NCBI GenBank assembly: GCA_003155465.1
Contig: PMCR01000359.1
Coordinates: 17,315-35,152 of the forward strand
Direction: 5' to 3'
Source: Myxococcales bacterium
Lineage (GTDB): Bacteria; Myxococcota; Polyangia; Fen-1088
DNA length: 17,838 bases
Below the pieces are notes generated by a model, which saw only the letters and a program-made list of their open reading frames with translations, did no database searches and was not told the DNA's origin. Both the position numbers and the translations under genes were made by a program. Positions 12,460 to 17,838 of the stretch are shown in pieces; the stretch's first letter is position 1, and every line of letters starts with the position of its first letter.

Positions 12460-12890
12460 CACCAGCCGTGCCGCGCAGGGCTCCTGGCATGACGCTGCTT
12501 CTGGCAGGGCTGTTTCTCGGGCTGCCCACCGCAGAGGCGCGCAGCGTGGGCACAGTCTCGTATCCGATAGCGGATGTGTGGCCCAGCGCCGTGCGCTTCT
12601 TGCGTATCGATCGCAATTGTGCGATTCGCGAGAAGGACGAGGCCGCCGGCTACATTCTGTTCGACTACCCGGAAGGCCAGAAGCTCCACAAGGGCTCGCT
12701 TGAGCTCATCCGAACCAGCGACAGCGAGGGTCGCGAAATCACACGTGTCGCGGCGTCACTGCCCGACCTGCCCCGCTACCTTGAGCAGCTCTTGATCGAC
12801 AAGTTCGCCGCCAAGCTACGTGAGGACCATGGCGCGCCCGCGCCGCCGCCGTCGCGCAAGCCTGCGCCCCAGCCCGACGGCGGCACCTGA
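12456..12890 (+). CDS. Small exported protein of unknown function
   Basis: The 144-residue protein starts at GTG 12456, within a GTGA overlap with the upstream stop and after an excellent ribosome-binding site (GGGAGGAGAG). An N-terminal signal peptide is visible (PRRAPGMTLLLAGLFLGLPTAEA), with likely cleavage near AEA-RS. The mature part is one small domain (about 30-125) with RNCAIREKDEAAGYILFDYPE and a helical SLPDLPRYLEQLLIDKFAAKLRED, then a Pro-rich tail. There is one cysteine and no lipobox. I do not recognise the family. Position at the end of the CpsB-flippase operon suggests a periplasmic accessory role. The stop is only 8 bp from the convergent stop of the zinc-ribbon gene, leaving no room for a separate terminator. 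Confidence 0.8.
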   Translation: MTPAVPRRAPGMTLLLAGLFLGLPTAEARSVGTVSYPIADVWPSAVRFLRIDRNCAIREKDEAAGYILFDYPEGQKLHKGSLELIRTSDSEGREITRVAASLPDLPRYLEQLLIDKFAAKLREDHGAPAPPPSRKPAPQPDGGT

Positions 12891-12898
12891 CACTGAGA

Positions 12899-14575
12899 TT
12901 AGTGAAGCTGGAACGGCCAGGGGAAACTCATGGCCTCACAGGGAGGGAACTTCGCGGTCTTGGCGGCGGCTTCCACGCACGTTCCACTGGGAGTGCCCGC
13001 GAACTTTCCCGTCACAGTCGCCGAGGCGATCCGGCCGCCCTTTGACACCGCTAGGCTGACATTCGCGATGCCCGGAACCTTGTACTGGTTGTAGCACTCC
13101 TTCACCCTGGGCTGGACGGCTCTCATCGCACTCACGATGTCGCTTTGAGATAGGGAGGGCAACGCAGCCGCAGTCGGCTTCTTGGGCTTGGGCTCATCGC
13201 CGCCGCCGCGCTTGGCGGAGCCGACCTGGTCGAGCAGGTCATCTATAGACCCACCCTTCTTTGGCTTGGGTGGCGCCGGGGTGGCCACCGCCAGCTCGGG
13301 CGCGGGCTTCTTCCCCGTATCGACGCCAGGCTTCCCTGCCGACGCTGTTTCGCTCGGGCCTTTGGCCCCAGCCCTGCCGCTCCTTCCCGACGTCTTCCTC
13401 TTCTCCGTCACGCCCTTGTCGTCTCCAGGCTTCTCCTCGGTCGCAACAGCCTTTGCCGGCTCGGCGGGTGCTGGGGCACCCGGGCTTGGTGCAACCACTG
13501 CACCTGCAGGCGGAGGTGTCGGCGCCGGCACAATGATCTGCGGCGGGGCGGGCGGGGGCGGCGGAGGCACCGAAACCACTTTGTAGATACCTAGGCCCAG
13601 CGCAACGATGCCGAGGGCCAGCACACCCAAGACTGGGTACACCCATTTCGGCGGTCCACTCGACGCCATGGGCAGCAACACGGGAGCCACCGGTGAGAAC
13701 TGCGGTGTCGAGAAAGTCGGCAAAGAGTCCGAAGCCCCGAATCCGTCGCCTCGGCCGGACTCGCCGATCGTTCTCGCGGCCATCGATCGGATGTCGATAA
13801 GGCCGGAGCCCTCGGTGGTCGAAACTGTCGACGGCGCCCGTGCGCTGCCGGACGAGACCGGCACCGCAAGCGCCTCCAGGTTGGCCAGCGAGAACAGGAC
13901 TGAGTTCTCGTTGCGTTGAGCGGTCAGATGACTCTGCCCTGCGCCGTTGCCCGGGGCCCCGGCTGCGGGCTCGGCGGGTGCGGCTGCGGCTCCGCCAAAC
14001 GCAAACGGCGACGATGCGGCAGCCGGCTGTTCAGCCGCAACGGGCGAGAACGCGACCGCCGACGATGCGAAAAGATCGGCCGATCCGCGGGCCGCCGGGG
14101 CTGGTTTGGAAAAGACATCCTCCGACGGCCGCGCCGTGTGCGCCCGCATTCGTGCTGAGTCGCGCCTGACAGGCGCCGGCTCGGACGCCGTGACCGATGC
14201 CAGCTGAGCAGCAGGCGTCACTTGAGAGGATGACGCCTGCGCCAACTCCGGGACAGTTGACAGCTGCGCCCAGTCGGCCAAACCCTCCTTCCAAATCAGC
14301 GTCTCACCCGTGATCTCACCACGCGCCAGGCGGGCCGCGATGTCTGGCTCGGCCAGCGGCCCCACCTGCTCGCCCTCCACGACGATGTACCAGGTGCCTT
14401 GGGTCTCGGCCGGCGCAGGCTTGGACTCGGCCGCACCGCTGGCGGCGCGCTCACCGCCGCTTCTGACCACGATGATGTGGTTGCACTTCTTGCATCGGAT
14501 CTTGAAGGCCTTTCCCTGGACTTTTTCGTCCGCTATCGAGTACTTGGCCTGGCAAGCGTCACAGACGATTTTCAT
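12899..14575 (-). CDS. Zinc-ribbon, GYF and AgmX/TonB-like C-terminal domain membrane protein
   Basis: The protein has 558 residues from ATG 14575 (GAGG ribosome-binding site; the frame to 14599 lacks support). Residues 1-35 form an MJ0042-type zinc ribbon (C5, C8, C28, C31). Residues 61-110 are a GYF_2-type domain (TWYIVVEGEQVGPL...DWAQL). A low-complexity cytoplasmic linker includes ENSVLFSL (223-230) and GLIDIRSMA (259-267). One membrane span (about 311-334) follows, then a long Pro/Lys periplasmic linker with SIDDLLDQ (443-450). A TonB/AgmX-PglI-like C-terminal domain (about 475-558) contains C494, C533 and C546. This order matches AgmX/GltJ of Myxococcus, where the cytoplasmic domains contact motility regulators and the C-terminal domain reaches the outer envelope. 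Whether this one serves gliding or another trans-envelope machine cannot be told; other glt/agl genes are absent from the window. Confidence 0.88.
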   Translation of the reverse strand: MKIVCDACQAKYSIADEKVQGKAFKIRCKKCNHIIVVRSGGERAASGAAESKPAPAETQGTWYIVVEGEQVGPLAEPDIAARLARGEITGETLIWKEGLADWAQLSTVPELAQASSSQVTPAAQLASVTASEPAPVRRDSARMRAHTARPSEDVFSKPAPAARGSADLFASSAVAFSPVAAEQPAAASSPFAFGGAAAAPAEPAAGAPGNGAGQSHLTAQRNENSVLFSLANLEALAVPVSSGSARAPSTVSTTEGSGLIDIRSMAARTIGESGRGDGFGASDSLPTFSTPQFSPVAPVLLPMASSGPPKWVYPVLGVLALGIVALGLGIYKVVSVPPPPPPAPPQIIVPAPTPPPAGAVVAPSPGAPAPAEPAKAVATEEKPGDDKGVTEKRKTSGRSGRAGAKGPSETASAGKPGVDTGKKPAPELAVATPAPPKPKKGGSIDDLLDQVGSAKRGGGDEPKPKKPTAAALPSLSQSDIVSAMRAVQPRVKECYNQYKVPGIANVSLAVSKGGRIASATVTGKFAGTPSGTCVEAAAKTAKFPPCEAMSFPWPFQLH

Positions 14576-14619
14576 TGAGCCCTCATTTGCGCGTACCACG
14601 AAGAGACAACAACCGCGCG

Positions 14620-14647
14620 ATTATAGATGTCAGTCTCCGCCTGGCAA
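14620..14647 (-). promoter_or_regulatory. Sigma70-like promoter of the zinc-ribbon/GYF gene
   Basis: On the minus strand, TTGCCA (14642-14647; five of six to consensus), a 16-bp spacer and a perfect TATAAT (14620-14625) lie upstream of the ATG at 14575. The predicted leader is about 35-40 nt. This is the best promoter in the window and implies housekeeping, fairly strong expression independent of purA. Confidence 0.7.
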
Positions 14648-14667
14648 GACGGTTTCTGTCTCATTCC

Positions 14668-14735
14668 CGCACGCAACACCGCGCACGACCCCGGCGGCAG
14701 ATTAGCGACGTGCCAGCCGGGGTAGGTTGCGTGCG
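14668..14735 (-). terminator. Nested inverted repeat downstream of purA
   Basis: A perfect 10-bp inverted repeat (CGCACGCAAC at 14668-14677, GTTGCGTGCG at 14726-14735) encloses a second stem: CCCCGGC (14689-14695) / GCCGGGG (14716-14722), continued inward by GGCA/TGCC after a one-base bulge. It begins 6 bp past the purA stop and ends before the promoter of the next gene, so a transcript-end or terminator role for purA is most likely. No T-run is present. Confidence 0.5.
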
Positions 14736-14740
14736 ATGAA

Positions 14741-16048
14741 CTAGCGTGCATTCCTTGCCAAGAATGGGTTGTCCCTCACGATGGTCTCGCGGCGGCCCGG
14801 CCCGACCGAGACCAGGGCCAGCGGCACGCCGACCAGCTCGGAAACCCGGGCGACGTACCGCTCGGCCGCTTCGTGAAGCTGGGTCTCGCCGCCGACCGAA
14901 GCACCGCTGGCGAAAAGCGCGGGCCACCCCGGAAGCGTCTCGTAGACCGGCTCCGCCGTCGCCAAGTCGTCGGGATCCAGCGGCATCTCATCCACCATCC
15001 TGCCTGCCAGCCTGTACTGGACGCAGATCTCAACTTTCTCAAGTCCCGACAAGACATCGAGTTTGGTGAGCGCCAGGGTTCGGATGCCGGAAAGCCGGCA
15101 GGTGAGCCGCAGGGCCGGTATGTCCAGCCATCCGCATCGACGCGGCCTGCCGGTGGTGGATCCGAACTCGGTCCCCACCTCACGCAGGCGGTCGCCCATC
15201 TGGTCGTGCAGCTCCGTCGGGAAGGGCCCGTTGCCCACGCGAGTGGCATAGGCCTTCACGATTCCCACGACCGTGTCGATGTAGGTCGGCCCGATGCCGC
15301 AGCCTGTACACGCACCTCCGGCTGTGGTTGAGGAGGAGGTAACGAACGGGTAGGTCCCGTGGTCCAAATCAAGCAAGACGCCGTGCGCGCCTTCGAACAA
15401 CACGTTGCGGCCTGCACGGATCGCCTGGTAGAGGAAACGAGAAGCGTCCTGCACGAAGGGCCTAATCTCCTCGCCCAACGCCAAGTACTCCTTGACCATG
15501 GCGTCCACATCGGGAAGAGCGGCGCCGTACCGGGCCAGCGCGCCCGCAACGTAATGAACGTTGCGCTCCACGTTGCGCCGAAACCGCTCGGGACGCAAAA
15601 GGTCATCGACGCGGACACCCGTGCGCGAGGCCTTGCTCTCATAGGTCGGTCCGATCCCTCGACGAGTTGTGCCGATGGCGTCGGGTTCCTCCTCGCGCAG
15701 GCGATCAAGCTCACGATGGTGCGGAAAGGTCAGGTGGGCGCGGCCGGCGACCACCAGGTCCGTGTTTCGTGCCAGCAGGCCGTGGCTGCGAAAGGCGCGC
15801 ATTTCCTCGACCAGGGTGCGTGGGTCGATGACCATGCCCTCTCCCAATACGCAGGTCACCCCTGCCCTGACGACACCAGAAGGAATCAGGTGCGTGACGT
15901 ACTTCTTTCCTTCGACCACGATGGTATGGCCGGCGTTCGCCCCCCCGCCCCAGCGCGCAACCACGTCTGCGTGCTCGGTCAGGAGGTCTACGACCTTACC
16001 CTTGCCTTCATCGCCCCACTGGGCTCCGACAACAACTACGACGGCCAT
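14741..16048 (-). CDS. purA: Adenylosuccinate synthetase
   Basis: The 435-residue protein makes adenylosuccinate from IMP, aspartate and GTP, the first committed step from IMP to AMP. Diagnostic motifs are the GTP-binding start VVGAQWGDEGKGKVVD with catalytic D13, GGGANAGHT with catalytic H41, RGIGPTYESKASR, TSSSTTAGGACTGCGIGP, EFGSTTGRPRRCGWLD, and SVGPGRRETIV near the end. The length and N-terminus match the family closely. ATG 16048 has a GGAGAG ribosome-binding site about 6 bp upstream. It appears to be a single-gene unit: the region upstream is gene-free to serC, and a strong hairpin follows the stop. No sign of truncation or unusual residues at the active site. Confidence 0.97.
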   Translation of the reverse strand: MAVVVVVGAQWGDEGKGKVVDLLTEHADVVARWGGGANAGHTIVVEGKKYVTHLIPSGVVRAGVTCVLGEGMVIDPRTLVEEMRAFRSHGLLARNTDLVVAGRAHLTFPHHRELDRLREEEPDAIGTTRRGIGPTYESKASRTGVRVDDLLRPERFRRNVERNVHYVAGALARYGAALPDVDAMVKEYLALGEEIRPFVQDASRFLYQAIRAGRNVLFEGAHGVLLDLDHGTYPFVTSSSTTAGGACTGCGIGPTYIDTVVGIVKAYATRVGNGPFPTELHDQMGDRLREVGTEFGSTTGRPRRCGWLDIPALRLTCRLSGIRTLALTKLDVLSGLEKVEICVQYRLAGRMVDEMPLDPDDLATAEPVYETLPGWPALFASGASVGGETQLHEAAERYVARVSELVGVPLALVSVGPGRRETIVRDNPFLARNAR

Positions 16049-16181
16049 TTGTCTCTCCGCGTCTGGGTGAGCATGGACCCTGCTTCCAAAGTTCTGCCGA
16101 CAACCTCGGCCCGGCTAACCTCGCGAAATCGCCGACGCTGGGCAGGAGAATCCTTCGTTGGCCAGAAAAGTTCAAACATCG

Positions 16182-16204
16182 AAAAACGCGGCCCGGCATG
16201 GGCC
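16182..16204 (-). terminator. Intrinsic-terminator-like hairpin upstream of purA
   Basis: On the minus strand GGCCC, loop ATGCC, GGGCC is followed by GCG and five T residues. This orientation would end a transcript coming from the serC side, yet no minus-strand gene lies there. Either it insulates purA or it ends a non-coding transcript. Confidence 0.45.
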
Positions 16205-16245
16205 TGAGGGTTTCTAGTACAGGTTCATTTCGGGGTCCATTCCAA

Positions 16246-16258
16246 ACGTCGCAGACGT
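16246..16258. repeat. Dyad ACGTC-GCA-GACGT, copy 1
   Basis: A perfect 5-bp inverted repeat with a 3-bp spacer. The 9-mer CGCAGACGT within it recurs at 16392-16400, in the second copy 141 bp away. Confidence 0.4.
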
Positions 16259-16386
16259 CGATCGGAGAGCCAGGCAGCCTGGCCCGCTTGAACCATGCGG
16301 TTCCTGGAACTTGGAGTGTTCAACGTGCCCCGAGAAGGACCATCACGTTGCCAGCGTCTCGCTGAACGGCTTTCGAGCTTCCCTCG

Positions 16387-16400
16387 ACGTCCGCAGACGT
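16387..16400. repeat. Dyad ACGTC-CGCA-GACGT, copy 2
   Basis: The same half-sites as copy 1 with a 4-bp spacer. The pair could be operator sites for one regulator, or chance in GC-rich DNA. Confidence 0.4.
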
Positions 16401-16544
16401 GATTCCAGCGCGATTGACCGACAGGTGCCTGACTGATCCCTGACTCCGTCCTGGCCAGGGCCGTCAAAGGCCCGGGCTCGCCGCCACCGTCCCCGTCCCC
16501 GCCCAGGTCACCCACACTGCACCTTGCCACTCCAGCGCGGTTCC

Positions 16545-16556
16545 CCTGGCGCCAGG
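16545..16556. promoter_or_regulatory. 12-bp palindrome CCTGGCGCCAGG upstream of serC
   Basis: A perfect palindrome without spacer, 44 bp before the serC ATG. Its location suits an operator; no regulator is known from the sequence. Confidence 0.35.
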
Positions 16557-16599
16557 AATCGATTATGTTGGTGCACCCCCCCAACCCAACGGAGGCCCC

Positions 16600-17679
16600 A
16601 TGAAGAAACGCGCGTTCAACTTCGCCGCTGGTCCTGCCACTCTTCCCTACGAGGTTCTCGAGGCCTCTGCCGCTGCCTTGCTGGATTTTCAGGGCAAGGG
16701 TTTTGGAATAGCGGAGTGTAGTCACCGGGGCAAGGAATTCGATGCGGTGCTGGATGAGACCATCGCCCGCTGCCGCAGCCTCTTGCAGATCCCTGACACG
16801 CACGACGTGCTCTTCCTGCAGGGCGGTGCGACCCAGCAGTTCGCGCTGATCCCGATGAATTTCCTCAACGGCGTGGCTGACTACGTGATAACCGGCGAGT
16901 GGTCGAAGAAGGCCGCTGACACCGCCAAGGGCATCGCCCCCGACAAGGTGCGGGTGGTGGCCTCCGGCGAGTCCACTGGGTTCGACCGTCATCCTGCCGG
17001 CTGGACGGCCGACCCCAACGCCGCCTATTTGCACATTTGCTCGAACGAGACCGTGCACGGCAACCGCTTCGTCGAGTGGCCCAAGCACCCGACCTTGATG
17101 GTCGACGCCAGCTCCGAAATCATGTCGCGGCCACACCCCATCGCACGAACCGCCATGGTCTATGGTGGCGCACAGAAGAACCTCGGCCCCTCGGGCGTCG
17201 TGCTCGTCATCGTGCGCAAGGATCTCTACGACCGAATTGGCAAGAGCGTGCCCAAGATCTTCAACTACAAAGTGCACGCCGAGGCCAAGAGCTGCCTGAA
17301 CACGCCGCCCACCTTTGGCGTGTACGTGTTGCTTGAGATGTTTCGCTGGATGGAACGTCAGGGCGGCCTGGCGGCGATCGAAAAACGCAATGCCGACAAG
17401 GCCAAGCTAATCTACGACGCCATCGACGGCTCGGGCGGCTACTACAAAGGCACGGTGGCCGACCCCGCCGTGCGCAGCCACATGAACATCACCTTCAAGC
17501 TGCCGAGCGAGCCTTTGACCGAGAAGTTTCTCAAGGAGGCCTCGGGCAAGAGCATGCTGGCTCTCAAGGGCTACCGCACCGTGGGCGGGATTCGGGCCTC
17601 GGTCTATAACGGCATGCCGGTGGAGGGCTGCCAGGCTTTGGCCGACCACATGCTTGAGTTCATGAAGGCCAACGGTTGA
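16600..17679 (+). CDS. serC: Phosphoserine aminotransferase
   Basis: The 359-residue class V PLP-dependent aminotransferase converts 3-phosphohydroxypyruvate and glutamate to phosphoserine in serine synthesis (the same enzyme can serve pyridoxal phosphate synthesis). Visible features are [11 protein letters not shown] at the start, [14 protein letters not shown] with substrate-binding H42/R43, [28 protein letters not shown] with D169, the PLP-lysine motif [12 protein letters not shown] (K193), and [11 protein letters not shown] near the C-terminus. The usual NAMP there reads NGMP, a mild deviation. The length is normal. The ribosome-binding site ACGGAGG is well placed before the ATG. serA, its usual partner, is not in the window; instead an ABC-type ATPase gene overlaps its stop. 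Confidence 0.96.
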   Translation: MKKRAFNFAAGPATLPYEVLEASAAALLDFQGKGFGIAECSHRGKEFDAVLDETIARCRSLLQIPDTHDVLFLQGGATQQFALIPMNFLNGVADYVITGEWSKKAADTAKGIAPDKVRVVASGESTGFDRHPAGWTADPNAAYLHICSNETVHGNRFVEWPKHPTLMVDASSEIMSRPHPIARTAMVYGGAQKNLGPSGVVLVIVRKDLYDRIGKSVPKIFNYKVHAEAKSCLNTPPTFGVYVLLEMFRWMERQGGLAAIEKRNADKAKLIYDAIDGSGGYYKGTVADPAVRSHMNITFKLPSEPLTEKFLKEASGKSMLALKGYRTVGGIRASVYNGMPVEGCQALADHMLEFMKANG

Positions 17680-17838
17680 GCCTCGCCCAGTTCGCCGACG
17701 CACATTTCAGTTATCCTGGCACCGAGATCCTGGCCGGCGCCTCGCTGCTCATCCGGCCAGGCGACCGGCTTGCCCTGCTCGGCCCAAACGGCACGGGCAA
17801 GTCCACCGTGCTCAAGTTGCTTGCCGGCGAATTGCAGG
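17676..17838 (+). CDS. ABC-F-like ATP-binding protein, 5' end only
   Basis: From TTG 17676 the frame reads [20 protein letters not shown], continues through [23 protein letters not shown] (Walker [10 protein letters not shown]), and runs to LKLLAGELQ at the window edge. An aromatic residue (Tyr) sits at the A-loop position. The [12 protein letters not shown] wording and the absence of a preceding membrane domain favour an ABC-F ribosome-associated ATPase (Uup/EttA group) over a transporter subunit, but 54 residues cannot settle it. TTG overlaps the serC stop as TTGA, indicating translational coupling. The rest of the protein is outside the window. Confidence 0.75.
   Translation, partial: MSLAQFADAHFSYPGTEILAGASLLIRPGDRLALLGPNGTGKSTVLKLLAGELQ

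Larger units (their letters stand above)
16049..16599. other. Gene-free region between divergent purA and serC
   Basis: No convincing protein-coding gene is present in these 551 bp. The region holds a terminator-like hairpin on the minus strand (16182-16204), two related dyads (16246-16258 and 16387-16400), a 12-bp palindrome (16545-16556), and a promoter-like pair on the minus strand (16562-16589). It should also contain the promoters of both purA and serC, but neither is obvious. The unusual length for this compact genome suggests regulatory or RNA content. Confidence 0.6.

Noticed and set aside
16225..17277. Minus-strand frame of 350 codons opposite serC
   Set aside because: It lies antisense to a clear serC gene, shows no recognisable domain and is typical of GC-rich shadow frames.
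1..17838. CRISPR arrays, insertion sequences, integrases or prophage genes
   Set aside because: I saw no regularly spaced direct repeats, transposase or recombinase motifs, or terminal inverted repeats flanking a gene. The inverted repeat after purA flanks no coding sequence.

Overview
The window is GC-rich, densely coded bacterial chromosome with no mobile elements, CRISPR arrays or phage genes. Several genes point to a myxobacterium or close relative (Myxococcota / former Deltaproteobacteria). These are a zinc-ribbon + GYF + TonB-like protein of the AgmX/GltJ type, a DUF4388 protein with a degenerate receiver domain, and Ala/Pro-rich linkers. This placement is inferred from domain architecture and composition, not from a search.

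Layout. Positions 1-4721 (+) hold the distal part of a tightly overlapping operon for a membrane-bound complex related to complex I and group 4 hydrogenase: HyfC/NuoH-like (3' end only), HyfE, HyfF, a NuoCD/HyfG-like large subunit, and a fused ferredoxin-NuoB small subunit. The large subunit lacks the four Ni-Fe-binding cysteines, so the module belongs with the energy-converting hydrogenase-related (Ehr) complexes rather than true hydrogenases. A tRNA-Cys(GCA) follows at 4870-4941, then a potentially structured spacer, then a DUF4388 regulator-like protein with a repetitive tail (5080-7641, +). Facing it is a minus-strand pair, pyrE and a putative lipoprotein, joined by an ATGA overlap.

Positions 9108-10506 (-) encode two single-span, coiled-coil or low-complexity membrane proteins of unknown role. 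Diverging from them is a plus-strand operon (10662-12890): a PHP-type CpsB/YwqE-like phosphatase, a flippase-like integral membrane protein (LPG-synthase TM family) and a small exported protein. All three appear to use non-ATG starts. It converges with only 8 bp between stops on the zinc-ribbon/GYF/TonB-like protein (12899-14575, -), which has a clear sigma70-like promoter. purA (14741-16048, -) lies upstream of that promoter and is followed by a nested inverted repeat. After a 551-bp gene-free region come serC (16600-17679, +) and the start of an ABC-F-like ATPase overlapping it by TTGA and running off the window.

Together: housekeeping biosynthesis (pyrE, purA, serC, tRNA-Cys) is interspersed with envelope functions. 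The most interesting items are the cysteine-less Ehr-type complex; a short motif (ENSVL-x-SL) shared by two otherwise different membrane proteins, with a looser C-terminal motif also in a third; the repeat architecture of the DUF4388 protein; and several structured non-coding elements.
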